A stretch of DNA of 64,000 bases from Megalonaias nervosa (GCA_016617855.1 JAECUM010094238.1:24198-88197), one strand, 5' to 3'. Counted from the stretch's first letter, positions 12,454 through 24,679 are shown. Notes: a model not told the origin generated them from the letters alone. Made by a program: numbers and translations.

Positions 12454-13365
12454 TCATGAAACTAAGTCTGATGACAAATTAACAGAATGGAGAGGAACAT
12501 TAACAAAACCGCACTCTACTCCCTGAATGAGAACACTCTCATTAGAACAGGTCTTCTCAGAAGAAGGCAAAATACCTGAAACTAAAAGACTCTGAGAAGC
12601 TCCTGTATCCCTTAAAATTTTAATAGGGGTAGGATTGGCGAAATCACCCAAGAGTGATATAGAACCCTTCGACATGAATGGTTCAAAATTCTCCATAACA
12701 CAATCAGACTGAAGTTTTTCAAACCCAACAAATGTATTGTTTTCAATACATGACCGTGACCTTGACCTCTTAGCAATAAGAGTATTTGGGATAGGTCTAT
12801 CTTGATTCTGATGCCTATATTTCAATTTGAAGCAATCATAAATGACGTGTCCTTTTTTCTTACAATAGGTACACGTAGGAATAGACAAGGATTTTGAATC
12901 AAGTCTCTCAAAGGCTTGATTTTTAGAATTTGTGCCAGATTGAGTTTTACTGAGAGTCGTATTTGGTTGAAACACCTTTCTATCAGTAGACTGCTGAGTG
13001 ATAGATTTGCTTACAGCAGGAACTTTATGAGTTAAGGAATACTCATCAGCAGCAATAGCAGCTTTTTCCAAGGTTTCAAACTTATGCTCTTCAAGATGAT
13101 TCTTAATGTCACTATGGACACAGTTCTTGAACTCTTCAAGTAATATTAATTGTTCAAGACTTTCAAAATCATGTTCGATTTTCTTGGCTAAGCACCATCT
13201 TTTGAATAACTGTTCTTTTTCTCTAGCAAATTCAACATAAGTTTGTCTAGCATCTTTCCTATAGTTTCTGAACTTTTGCCGATAAGCCTCAGGGACTAAT
13301 AGATATCTCTGGCCTTGCCACAAAGTACACTCTGCAATAATTGAGTCCAATACTCTCTTGGCCAT
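12454..13365 (-). pseudogene. Gag capsid/nucleocapsid and aspartic protease
   Basis: A 303-codon frame. Residues about 24-115 form an all-helical capsid segment ('VPEAYRQKF', 'YVEFAREKEQLFKRW', 'LILLEEFKNCV', 'KAAIAADEYSLTHK') of the type from which the vertebrate SCAN domain arose. Residues 165-178 are a CX2CX4HX4C knuckle, and residues 253-257 are the aspartic protease DTGAS. Gag and protease share this frame. It overlaps the upstream coiled-coil frame by about 70 bp in another phase, so an indel near 13,350 split what was one gene. Confidence 0.85.
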
Positions 13366-14076
13366 TTCGAATTCTCAGCAACTTTTTCAAAAAGAATAAA
13401 ATATTTGTCTACTTCCTTTTCACTAAAAGGGGGAACTAACTTGACGTTTCCTAAAATGTTAAACTTTGAATTTGCACGAGAAGTGGAATCGTGCCTGTCA
13501 CTTGCCAGCTCCAACTCTTTCATTCTAAGTTGAAATTCTTTATCTTTTTCCCTTTCCTGTACATGCATTTGTTCTTTTTGTAATTCAATTTGTTCTTTTT
13601 GTAATTCCATTTGTCTTTCTTTTTCCTTTTCTTCTATTTGTCTTTCTTTTTCCCTTTCTTCTAATTGCATTTATCTTCTTTTTCCCTTTCTTTTAATTGC
13701 ATTTGTCTTTCTTTTTCCTTTCTTCTAATTGCATTTGTCTTTCTTTTTCCCTTTCTTCTAATTGTAATTTCATTTGTTCATTCTGACTCTGAAGCTCGAG
13801 CTTCCTTAACTCTATTTCCATTTTTTTTATTTTTAGTTCTAATTTCTTACTGTCAGAGTCTGTCATAGACTTACTGACAGATGCCAAAACACTTTGGTCA
13901 AAAACATTCTGTCCTACCAAAAATTGAATTAAAATCTTTTTGATTTCTTGCTTTGTCAAGGAAGCTTTAGCTTCAGAAAGATCGTACTTTCTGGCAAGTT
14001 CAAGGAACTCATCCTTCTTCAAACTCTCCAACTGTTGTTGAGTTGGACTAGAAAGAAAACTCTCCACTTTTGACAT
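13296..14076 (-). pseudogene. Gag N-terminus with long charged coiled coil (frameshifted)
   Basis: Gag starts at 14,076 with 'MSKVESFLSSP' and a helical N-terminal domain. It then enters a long run of 'QLEEREKERQ'-type repeats, encoded by a TCTTTTTCCCTTTC-rich degenerate repeat on the plus strand (about 13,530-13,760). The first frame stops at 13,693. The coiled coil continues in another frame from 13,670 to 13,296 and ends with 'FEKVAENSKWPREYWTQLL', the usual entry to the capsid region. The frameshift lies in the repeat and probably came from repeat-unit slippage. Confidence 0.8.
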
Positions 14077-14180
14077 TCTTAAAGCCTGTTGTTTTCACTA
14101 AAATTTTAAATAAAATGAACTAGGGAATTTAAATTTCAATTTTTAGCCAATTTCATATATCAGCCAAATTCATATATCCA

Positions 14181-14198
14181 ATCCCGGACGAGCCCCCA
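14181..14198 (-). other. Primer-binding site, tRNA-Pro type
   Basis: The minus strand reads TGGGGGCTCGTCCGGGAT, 18 bases complementary to the 3' end of tRNA-Pro and the same as the classic gammaretroviral proline PBS. It starts nine bases from the inner end of the 5' LTR. This fixes the element's orientation. Confidence 0.9.
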
Positions 14199-14207
14199 AT
14201 TTCTTTA

Positions 14208-15170
14208 TGTTACGTATCGGCTCGTTCAAAGTAACACAAAGAAAGAGTGAAGACAACAAGCTTTGTAAATTTTAACAAAAATAATTTATTTCCCTAGAAA
14301 ACACGGTGAAAAGGTAAATAGATGAAACAAGACTTATGATTTACGAAGAAGATTCCAAAAATTGTTCTAAATTTGTGAAAACACATAAGTCCTGTGAATA
14401 AACAGTTCTAAATTGATAGTCTGAATCTCAGTTCCGTTCCAAGATGGCGGATGATGACGTCAGACGAAGGCTAACACAAAATGTCCAGAATTTTCACTGT
14501 AAAGCACAATTTGTATTGTTCTGTTCCGATTTAGAAATAATTTCATCAAATGTCTTTGTCCAAAGCCATTAGTGTTGTTCTCCAGGGAAAATAATTATTT
14601 AGAAAGTAGATGAAATACAGCTACCACCACTAACAACACACATGTTGTTCCTCGTACGAATGCACAACTCTTTCCAGCACAGAACTGCCTTTCTTAAGGT
14701 ATTAGAAACTCTGTAAGATGTTATGATGTGACTCTGAACTACGACTGACTACGATTACGACTCTGACTACGACTAAACATTTCTTACAGGTAACTGAGCA
14801 TTTAAAACAAGCTAATGCGTCATTACATGTACACACGCATGAAAGACACGTGTGATTTCGCAATCCATCTGGATATTACAAAAGCGTAAACAAGTAATAA
14901 CGTGGTCCCAGCCAATCATTTACATAGCTCTTTCTCACTGTTTACTTGATACGAAAAACCGTCATGCAAAAATCGTGCTTACACGAGTCACATTTACGTT
15001 TTAAATAAATATGATGTTTCTAACAAACTATTAGACCTTGCTAACATAATCATCACCATAATAATAATAATAATAATAACATTTAGTGGTATAAAAATAA
15101 AATAAAAATGAAACAAATTAGAAGAATTTAAATTTTAACACATATGTTATTTGACTACAGGGTCGTAACA
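14208..15170 (-). repeat. 5' LTR of the Gmr1-like element
   Basis: 963 bp, TG...CA ends, near-identical to 8,606-9,559. The main length difference is a longer ATA/ATAAT microsatellite near 15,058-15,078. Confidence 0.95.
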
Positions 15171-15174
15171 CTCC

Positions 15175-16374
15175 TAAGAATGCCTAATTCTACGCAATAA
15201 GTGTATTATATAGACAACTAAAACACAATACAGAATGCAGTACGACGCTTCTATGGATCGTCTTGGCATTTCAATATCACTCTATCAGTAAACAAAATAA
15301 GCTGATTTACATTGACTGATCATAAAACTAGGTCAGCATAGCCTTCCACTAGAACTCATATCCCTCACGGATAACGTGATGCTTACCTGTACGACCGATC
15401 TTTGGAATTTTATGAATGAATTTTCGTTCATGATATATGACTCAACTTTAAAGTGCAAACTAAGATTATTGGATAATCGTATTAAAATTCTCATTAACTA
15501 AATGATCCTTACAAAAACTATTATTATGTAAATAATACATATAATATAGATATATACAATAGAAAAATAGAACTGATGTATTTCCTTCTCATAACAGAGC
15601 TGATTACTTACATACCAGAATCAATAACCCCAGTACATATCCCTGTTAGTTTGACAAGTCATTAATATAGATATTAGGACCTCGTCAATTGGAGAGATTA
15701 TTATGTTTGTGTGTGCTGCTATATCAGGACCAAATTATGGAATATCATTCCTATTGAAACTAGAAACCCCATGTACAAATGCTAAATTCAGATCCTTGCA
15801 TCATTAGCATACCCTGGTTCGCCTCTAATAATACCCCTCTCTACACTCCAGATTAATTGCGTACATATAAAATGCATGGAATTTGTACGGGAATTTGAAT
15901 TGGAACCTTACGTTTTCATCCAAGGCAGAATGACACATAATATATACAACGGTTTTGAGTTGTGACATTTGTGTCAAGATCATAGCTTGGGTGAGAATAC
16001 CGGAAAAACGTGCACAGGGTGACAGGTTTGGAATATGCAATGGAAAGCGTAGGGATTCTCAATGGAGAATATTTGTTTCCTGTTCTTGTTGTTAATGTTA
16101 ACGTTTATGTTGTTGTGAACCTTTCTTTTCTGACTGGAATTTTTCTCCATCGTACCATAAACGGATCGTTAGAGTTAAACTCTGTGAAAAGTGTGATAAT
16201 ATACACTATAAATCTATCTTCCCAATTGTGCTGGTGTTACATGGCATCCCATCCACATGCCAGCCCACTTCACCACATCTAGATCATTCTCGCCTCCATA
16301 AAAACTTTAGAGCGAGGATTCATCCGTGGGTAAAATTTTCCTCTTTCAGAGAGACCCTCGCTCTCCCATCGAAT

Positions 16375-16378
<4 letters not shown>
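15175..16378. other. Non-coding, nothing recognised
   Basis: No gene or repeat family seen. The sequence directly after CTCC continues the pre-insertion target. Confidence 0.5.
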
Positions 16379-16429
<51 letters not shown>

Positions 16430-16440
16430 TTGCATCGGTA

Positions 16441-16480
<40 letters not shown>
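16379..16480. repeat. (CA)n and (AAT)n microsatellites
   Basis: CA/AC dinucleotides at 16,379-16,424 and AAT trinucleotides at 16,440-16,480, separated by a short unique piece. Confidence 0.95.
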
Positions 16481-17099
16481 TGGATTTAGTACAGCATCTA
16501 ATGTTTAGATACTCTAAGCGCCTTACAATATTAGATAATACATGAAAACATACACAACGACAAGATTACAAAAATAAACACCATGACATTACAAAAAAAA
16601 ACATGCTGACAATAAATAAGGAAGTAAACATATCGAGGACTTTGGTATGGAACCCCGTACATAGGACGTTTGTTCTAAATATCCTCAATTGAAAAAGATA
16701 GAGGTTCTAGAAGCCACTTTATAGCAAACGGTGACGTCGATAAATGCATTCTAGGATTAATGCCTTACAATATAAATTTAGCAATGCAATCGAGAACACA
16801 CACGTTTACACAAAGAGTATTTACTATCAATTCAATTTAAGGATATACACAAATATGGACCAAAATATGAAAATTGTAGGCAATATGAGATAATGACAAT
16901 TAGGTGTGCCATTATTTTGTAAATTAAAAATGAAGATGAACATTACTAAGCCATCGATGAATGGTTCAGACTTAGAAGTTTAGGGCACTCACATGTAAAT
17001 TTAATTCATTTTTTCCCCTTCACCCGATACAGATCCTTAACCGTATAAAAAAAAATCAAAGGATGATCGCATCATGATTATCCCATCTCTAGATAAATA

Positions 17100-18540
17100 C
17101 TTCATTTGCTAATTTCTTATTTTTCTTTCATACAGCAAAGTGGCAATTTTGTGGTTCCATATAATTCATACACGTGTTTATTCAGAAACAAATCACCGAA
17201 TTTGTACAACCAAAATCATGTACCAAAACATCTATTGTGCTAGTATTGTAAGTATGCGCTAATTGGCAATATCAAGAACATACACGACTTTAAACCTATT
17301 CCACAAAATCTGAAACCAAATAATTTATGAAACCTCTAGCTTATGTCCTTTTTCATTATATTGAGTTTTATTACTTATAAAGCGTGTGTATTAAATCCGA
17401 CTGAAGTATTTATCGCACGCAAGTTTTACACTGATGATCTATCCTGTGCTTAAACGAAAGACGCCCATAATAATTGCCAAAAACGGAAACTGACAATGAA
17501 GAAATCTTTACACAAGTAGAATGAACCATCAATACAAGCTAAGGACGTACGTAGCTATTTGACAAAGCACCGAGACTGTGGACAATGGCACGTTGTAGAC
17601 AACGATGGCATGTTTTCACAGATAGAATGAAGTATCAATGCAACCTAACGACAACAATGTTTGGATAAAAGCATGGAGACTACAGATTTTCATGCATCAT
17701 GCACAATGAGCGCTTGGTTCCACAATAGTCTGAAGTACCAATACAAACTAAGGACGCACAAAAAGGTTGCAAAATGACAAGGAAGACAAACATAAGATGC
17801 CGTACATGAACAGGATAGATTAAGATTGTTAGTACACTCAGATGTTAAGGTATCGCAATAATTCACTCAAAACCTAACACACACCGATACATGTTGATCA
17901 CCTACCAATACTGTTTTTGGCGAAGCTGTGATCATCACGTGATTTACAAACACATTAGCAGCTTGATGTACGTTTAGACCTAATCTCCGTCAACTATCCG
18001 ACTGCCATTATATGTCATGCGCAAATTAAGGTCGTCATAACCGAACTACTGTCCAGACATAAAATGTTAAGTAGATAATAAAATATTAGAACTAATTCAA
18101 CCTAGGTAAGAATCAACATAATATGCCTTCATTTTATATGATGTGTTACGACAATGAGTAGGGCGTCGATATGAAAGCTCTGTCGATAGGTCAGGCGTGG
18201 CCAGTTTTGCAACCTGAACCCTTTCCAGAATTAAATGATGTGATTAAACTGTTAGTATCCCTCCCCCTAGTTAAGACAAAAATTGCTGCTTGCTACTTCA
18301 TACAGCAGGGTGGCAGTTTTCTGTCTCCATACCTTAATATACAGGGGGTGCATAAATAAGCCAATGTATCAAAACGTCCATCATAAAACTTCAGGTGTGT
18401 TTACATTTACATTATCAACCTATTCCACAAAATATGAAACCATCATATCATTCGTGACATCTCAAGCTGATTCCCTTTTGTTACTTTTATTTAGTATTTA
18501 TTTGAATAGCATTAATCTTCGATAATATTTACTCAAATTG
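17100..18540. repeat. Diverged local duplication and ~100-bp repeats
   Basis: 17,104-17,420 and 18,283-18,540 share phrases in the same order: 'TTCATACAGCA..GTGGCA.TTTT.TG', 'CCTATTCCACAAAAT.TGAAACCA' and 'ATTCxTGACATCTC/ATTTATGAAACCTC'. Between them, 17,490-17,770 holds three worn ~100-bp units with 'AGAATGAA..ATCAATxCAACCTAAGGAC'. Nothing coding. Confidence 0.45.
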
Positions 18541-18559
18541 ATGTTTTATCAATTATTTC

Positions 18560-19500
18560 TGATTACTACATTCGCATATTTATAATGCAATACGATACAA
18601 CATATTTATTAGGCATTTCGGTCCACTGACTCATAATACACAATAAACAGTGTAATATAACGTTGGAACAGAATACTCCAACACAACCAGTATTATCACT
18701 ACAAATATATATTAGATCATAGAACACGTCATAAAATTTCACTTCTTGTGAAAGTACGGTACAGAAACACATCTAGTCTAGTTATGGTCATGAAATTACT
18801 CTGTACGTAAGCACCGAAAAAGAGCTACAACAATTTGTAAAATTAATTTTTATGCTTTCGACAAACGAATTTTCTCTTTAACTGATCGTTTATAAATTTG
18901 ATTTTTTCATAACCATCCTCAGTGCATTTACATTCACTTTATACATATTGCATAAAATGGCGCTTCTAAAGAATTTTCAAAATTTTTGTACTTACAAATT
19001 AACCAGCATAATGCAAAAAATATATCCTCGACGTGATTCAAAGGAAAAAAGATTCTGACAACTGAATTTATGGAATAGATCTAGCACAGATGGAGTTATA
19101 GATGGGATGTGCCATAATGTATGTACCGACTTAATTTAGTGAAATGACCTGTAGACTCAAACTGGTAAAATGTAATTTGTAAAAAACTTAAATAACGAAG
19201 TTGCTACAGTAGTAGCATGTTTCGCTACAGCAGCTGGTATTTTATGTTCATGTAAGAAAAACTACCTTTTATTACAAATTGCTTGCATACTTGATCATCT
19301 TGATTGTCAAATTTAAGGGTGAACGTGGCAGACATGTGTGCCTGGTTGACAAAGTGATCTTCTATTACTTCCTCTGCAATGACTAACAAGGAGAGTAAAG
19401 CTATTACCTTGCCTAAAAACCAAATTTGCCATAGTTTGTACATCGTATTACATATACATAGGACTTGTGCATCGTATTAAATATATTTAGGGTCTGTATC
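18560..19500. other. Non-coding, nothing recognised
   Basis: AT-rich sequence without a supported feature. Confidence 0.5.
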
Positions 19501-19559
19501 TCGTATAACATTCATGAATGATAAATGAGTCAAACAAAAAAACAAATTGATCTGCCATC

Positions 19560-19840
19560 CTACCTACCCACCCGATGCAAATAATGTTCATCTGTGACAA
19601 TGAGTCACACAAAAACAGATATATCTGCACTCCTCAAATAACATTCGTCTGTGACAATGGGTCAAACAAAATAGATATATCTGATATCCTCCACCCGATG
19701 CAAATAATATTCATATTTAACAATGGATCAAACAAAACAGACATATCTGCCTTCCCACCCACCCACTTGGAAATAACATTAAGCTGTAACAATGGGTCAA
19801 ACAAATTCAGTATAGCTGCTCTTAGCAATTAATTTGCAAT
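19560..19840. repeat. ~65-bp degenerate tandem repeat (pairs with 57,090-57,380)
   Basis: Four worn units built around 'GATGCAAATAA.ATTCATCTGTGACAATG.GTCAAACAAAA.AGATATATCTG'. The same unit is tandemly repeated at 57,090-57,380, in the same orientation and the same relative position of the segmental duplication. Confidence 0.65.
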
Positions 19841-19939
19841 ATTCACAAGGTACGAAAACAGGTAAAGTAAACTGAACTGGGTTATTAGTGAGACAAAGGA
19901 AATTCTCCAAATTGAAGGTTAATAATTAACATTTCTGCA

Positions 19940-20440
19940 TAGAAAGTAATGCCTGATGCAAGACATAATATGCCTTTCCCCGACTGACCCATCCGTAGAC
20001 TAGAGATAAGCACGCTTACTCGTTGCCATATAAATTAATTTTACCTTTACTACAGTATTTCTTATTGATGAATTCATTTGTTTAATCACGACAACTGTGA
20101 TATATTTTTATCCTTGCGACCATAATGGTTACTGCTGGAATTGGGATATAAACGTTGAAGCAAGAGAAAATACCGTCGCACCGATATTTGAATATATTTT
20201 CTTTCTAACGGTGTTTAATATCGTTGCAACGGTATGTGGATACACAAGCAATGACACAAGTGTTACAAAATACGTAGCAACTGCAATGGTTATTGTTGCA
20301 GCAGAATATAATTACCGCAACATGAACAAAACTTGTGCTGTAGCGATGCTGGATACATGTGCAACGATAGATTGATACCTGTGCAACACTAATGGTAGTT
20401 TTGGCTCTTTTGGTGCACCATATACGGTGTTCCATAGGTA
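19940..20440. repeat. Left copy of segmental duplication, block 3
   Basis: Pairs with 57,460-57,540 ('TAATGCCTGATGCAAG.CATAATAT') and with 58,310-58,350 plus 58,678-58,870 ('TTGCGACCATAA', 'CACCGATATTTGAATAT', 'GCAGCAGAATATAATTACC.CAACA'). The left copy lacks the SINE that splits the right copy. Confidence 0.65.
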
Positions 20441-20450
20441 TCAATCAGCA

Positions 20451-20765
20451 TCAATCTGATTAAAATCATATCTCCACTGTCCTAGGTGAAAATCTGACAG
20501 CGACCGCTTAGGGATCATGTTCTGTTGAATTAGCCAATGGAAATGCAGCATTATAAAATCTGAAACTGAATCAAATCGTTCGACACACATTGATGCTATT
20601 CAGCCATACTGTTCATTCTCCCGAAACTCGAAGATACAAGACTTCATCTGAACGACTGATCAAATTAACGATTATGATAATGACATAGATCATCAGAACA
20701 TGACCCTTAAGCGGTCGCTGTCAGATCATCACCTAGGATGGTGGAGATCTGATCTTAATCAACTC
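20451..20765. mobile_element. MITE-like element with ~72-bp inverted arms
   Basis: 20,451-20,524 and 20,694-20,765 are inverted copies with a few mismatches. Both contain GACAGCGACCGCTTA, CCTAGGTGA and CATGTTCTG (or the complements). The ~170-bp centre has no coding frame. It is absent at the corresponding place in the right-hand duplicate, which suggests insertion in the left copy only. I could not define a target duplication. Confidence 0.5.
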
Positions 20766-21469
20766 GCGATCAGCATGGACTAGGGTTTGACTGACATACG
20801 TTGATTAGCCTAGATGCCATAGATCTTATGAAAGTCTCTGAAATATTATAAGACATTTGCATATAAGGTTAGATTTGGTCTCGCAAATACCGGATATACA
20901 CTTTTCACAAGGTAGCTTCCTTTACGGAGCATAATATTTGACCCTGTTGTAGAAATATATATCAAGGTACTTATTTGTCGTCATTGAAAATCACATTAAG
21001 CTCATCTTCATTCTCAAGGCACCTACATACAAATTTGGCATTGTTAGGTTCATTACCTTCTCAGATAGTTTGCTCACCAACAACAAGGACGGAAAAGTAA
21101 CAGACTAACGATCTACATAATAACAGCGTTATAAACCAGGGACAAAACTTTAAAAGTGGATGCTTTTTTTTAACATGAAGTCAAGATATTCGGTGCAAGT
21201 AAATATGTTGCCTTTCACGAAGTCAAAATATTGTGCGCTACTGGTCCATGTCCACCTCCTTGTGAATTTGTCCATCCTCCTCTTCGATACTGCCTTAAAT
21301 ATTCCACATTAGACATAAACACTTTTGAAGATCGAACGGTTGAATTTTTAATTGTTTGACTGATTGATAGTCACGTTAGTATATTTCTTATGTTTACGTA
21401 TCTAATAACGTCTGTTTCTTAAATAAAGTGTGTTCAAAGTATACGAGCGTTGCTAAATTTTATCAGATG

Positions 21470-21610
21470 AAAATTAAATACAAGATTTGTTCCTTGTCTC
21501 ACTTTACGATCACCATCCGACCATTGCTACAACCAATAAGGTACAAAGACTTCTGTAAAAAAGCGAAACAAATAAATTGTCAAGAGGATAGTTCATACGT
21601 TTAAATAAAA
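21470..21610. repeat. Left copy of segmental duplication, block 4 (pairs with 59,010-59,110)
   Basis: Shared 'TTCCTTGTCTCACTTTACG.TCAC.ATCCGA.CATT' and following 'CCA.TAAG..' phrases in direct orientation. Confidence 0.65.
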
Positions 21611-21699
21611 TAACATAATTAATATAATTTGACTCGAAAATACAATCAAATTTGTTCTTAACCTTTACATTTGCGTGCATGGGGGGGGGGGAACAAACA

Positions 21700-22937
21700 T
21701 TAGTTTGTCCTTAACACATATTGCTTTAATATATGTATGAATCATAGGGATGTGGGTGTGTGTAAATAAAGTATAGTTTATCCGTAAAACACACATTGCC
21801 TTAATATATGTAGGTATCATAGGGATGAGGGTGTGTGTAAATAAAGCATAGTTTATCCGTAAAACACACATTGCCTTAATATATGTAGGTATCATAGGGA
21901 TGTGGGCGTGTGTAAATAAAGTATAGTTTATCCGTAAAACACACATTGCCTTAATATATGTAGGTATCATAGGGATGTGGGCGTGTGTAAATAAAGTATA
22001 GTTTATCCGTAATACACACATTGCCTTAATATATGTAGGTATCATAGGGATGTGGGCGTGTGTAAATAAAGCATAGTTTATCCGTAAAACACACATTGCC
22101 TTAATATATGTAGGTATCATAGGGATGTGGGCGTGTGTAAATAAAGTATAGTTTATCCGTAATACACACATTTGCCTTAATATATGTAGGTATCATAGGG
22201 ATGTGGGTGTGTGTAAATAAAGCATAGTTTATCCGTAAAACGCACATTGCTTTAATATATGTAGGTATCATAGGGATGTGGGTGTGTGTAAATAAAGCAT
22301 AGTTTATCAGTAAAACACACATTGCTTTAATATATGTAGGTATCATAGGGATGTGGGTGTGTGTAAATAAAGCATAGTTTATCCGTAAAACACACATTGC
22401 CTTAATATATGTAGGTATCATAGGGATGTGGGCGTGTGTAAATAAAGCATAGTTTATCAGTAAAACACACATTGCCTTAATATATGTACGTATCATAGGG
22501 ATGTGGGCGTGTGTAAATAAAGTATAGTTTATCCGTAATACACACATTGCCTTAATATATGTAGGTATCATAGGGATGTGGGTGTGTGTAAATAAAGCAT
22601 AGTTTATCCGTAAAACACACATTGCCTTAATATATGTAGGTATCATAGGGATGTGGGTGTGTGTAAATAAAGCATAGTTTATCCGTAAAACACACATTGC
22701 CTTAATATATGTAGGTATCATAGGGATGTGGGTGTGTGTAAATAAAGCATAGTTTATCCGTAAAACACACATTGCCTTAATATATGTAGGTATCATAGGG
22801 ATGTGGGTTTGTGTAAATAAAGTATAGTTTTATCCTTTATACACACTAACTTAATATATGTAGGTATCATAGGGATGAGCGTGTGTGTAAATAAAGTATA
22901 GTTTATCCTTAATACACACTAACGTAATATATGTATG
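21700..22937. repeat. 75-bp minisatellite, about 16 copies
   Basis: Head-to-tail units of exactly 75 bp in most copies, each with TTGCCTTAATATATGTAGG, ATCATAGGGATG and GTAAATAAAG.ATAGTTTATCCGTAA. Variants at a few fixed sites (GTGGGTGTG/GTGGGCGTG, AAGCATAG/AAGTATAG) mix along the array, as expected from unequal exchange. Because 75 is a multiple of three, long minus-strand frames of a 25-residue repeat stay open (21,665-22,171 and 22,101-22,796). I do not regard them as genes. The paralogous site at 59,155-59,470 has a shorter related unit. Confidence 0.95.
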
Positions 22938-23008
22938 CATCATAGTAGCGACTAATGTGCATTTAATTCTTAATGTACTCTGCCCTGTCTTAATACCTTA
23001 ATCTAATC

Positions 23009-23012
<4 letters not shown>

Positions 23013-23050
<38 letters not shown>
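23013..23050. repeat. (GA)n microsatellite
   Basis: Pure AG repeat of about 38 bp. Confidence 0.95.
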
Positions 23051-23053
<3 letters not shown>

Positions 23054-24130
23054 AAGCAATCGATATTTGACTTACAAAACGTTTACAAGATATTAGAATT
23101 TAATGAGCACATTGTCCTTCACAAATAATAATCAGTTATTTGTTCAGTATCAGTAGAAATAGCCTTTCAGAAAGCAGTGAATTACCTTTCGGCAAATGAT
23201 ATCAATGGAATAATCAAGTTGAAAAGAACTAGGAACAAAATAAACACTATCGATTTAGATTCGTGTTTATTCAATATTCTATAAAATATCTACGTGGGTC
23301 TCTGAGGAGTTCTTTCATACACTTAACTGACAAATTTTACAGGTTTGCTGTCAGGAAACAATTCTATGCGTGATTATTAAAACGCACTGCTTGACCTTAA
23401 TATTGACTTTGTATATAACATAATTCAGTTTGTATAAATTGTCTTTGTTGAATATATCTGACAAATTAAGTAAGGCAATTTTTGGACTTTCACAATCTTG
23501 TTTCGTAGTTTTGTCACAAAAGTATTGAATAATGTTAACAAAGTTCCTTACAACGACTCGTATGTTTCCAATAAAAACTGAACGATGGCAGAAATTTTAT
23601 ATATCTGAAAGAAAATGTGAATTCTGTGCCTAACAAGACACATGTGTCCAGTTTCATGATCTGTTTTCAACACAATTTTTCTGAAATATTAAAACAATAT
23701 AAAACTAAGAAGTATTCAAACATATTAATGCAATCAATTTTTGTGAGTTACTAATTTTTCTGAAATATTAAAACAATATAAAACTAAGAAGTATTCAAAC
23801 ATATTAATGCAATCAACTTTTGTGAGTTACTAAATAACACAAATGTTTACTAACAGATACGATTAAGAAAATTTAAAGAACTGATATTTAAATCATTCTA
23901 TTCCTGTATAAAAGCAAGACAGTTATTCTATTACCCTTTCATTTCGTTTTGCTATGCATGTCCAAAATATTCTATTCGCTATAACATCACCATTAATATC
24001 TTGTATTTCTACCGATCTACTGTGCTTATTGTTAGACCTGAGTTGCAATTAAATTTAGTTTAATTCTGTTTTGTTACAAGTGCTCTATTGTGTCTGTATT
24101 TAAACTGTGTAACTGATTTATGATACTGTA
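23040..24130. repeat. Left copy of segmental duplication, block 5 (pairs with about 59,640-60,550)
   Basis: Worn direct similarity including 'GAGCACATT.TC.TTCA.AAxTAATAATC', 'TTCTTTCA..AGTCTTTCATACACTTAA' and 'TTTGTTACAAGT' landmarks in the same order. Confidence 0.5.
23675..23832. repeat. Two-copy 79-bp tandem duplication
   Basis: The unit containing CTGAAATATTAAAACAATAT and ending TGTGAGTTACTAA occurs twice with one or two differences, so it is recent. Confidence 0.9.
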
Positions 24131-24477
24131 AAGGGGACTATATTACTCAGAATTCATTGTTCTTGAATATATATGAGAAAGAGAGGGAAAGAAAGAAAGA
24201 AATCCTAAGTCGGTGTATATGGTCGGTTACCTGGGTGGTCATTTTTCTGTATGTATTTTCATCAAATATATGTGCGTATCGCCATTGTATTTTGATATTA
24301 TAATTAATTGCACTAAATAGTTACTAATGACCACGCGTATTACGACAAAGTATCTTCTGCTTGTATTGATTGCTTCTGATAACAACAAAAACAAAAAAGA
24401 AATGCATCGGTAACGTTTTCATTGAGAATGCAAACGTAGTCCAATTTTAAAGTGAAATATCCGTGTGGGAGTTGAGG

Positions 24478-24502
24478 AGAGAGAGAGAGAGAGAGAGAGA
24501 GA
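24478..24502. repeat. (GA)n microsatellite
   Basis: Short GA run. Confidence 0.9.
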
Positions 24503-24679
24503 ATTTGCATGTAAATAAAAGCGGCCACTGAAACTTGACAAAGGTTGACACAGTACACGATAGAGCCTTCCAAATGTACATCTTAAATGATTTGTTCATA
24601 AACCGTCTTTTGAAAACATTCATTTGTTGTTCGTATCAGGTTCCATATAGGAGGAGAATTAGTCAAACCTAATTGCATC

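Larger units (their letters stand above)
8606..15170 (-). mobile_element. Gmr1-like Ty3/gypsy LTR retrotransposon
   Basis: A complete but decayed LTR retrotransposon in minus orientation. It has two ~955-963 bp LTRs starting TG and ending CA, a 4-bp target duplication, a tRNA-Pro primer-binding site beside the 5' LTR (the right one), and a polypurine tract beside the 3' LTR. On the minus strand the order is gag with coiled coil, SCAN-like capsid region and CCHC knuckle, aspartic protease, integrase, then reverse transcriptase and RNase H. Integrase before RT is unusual for Ty3/gypsy and characteristic of the Gmr1 group first described in deuterostomes. The two LTRs look nearly identical by eye, so insertion is fairly recent, yet the coding region has several stops, frameshifts and an integrase deletion. 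It is therefore non-autonomous now. Confidence 0.93.

Noticed and set aside
21665..22796. Two long minus-strand frames encoding a 25-residue repeat
   Set aside because: Direct result of a 75-bp minisatellite whose length is a multiple of three; no start context, no domain, and the frame breaks at a one-base length change near 22,171.
21700..22937. CRISPR-like array
   Set aside because: Units are contiguous, with no unique spacers, in animal DNA; it is a minisatellite.
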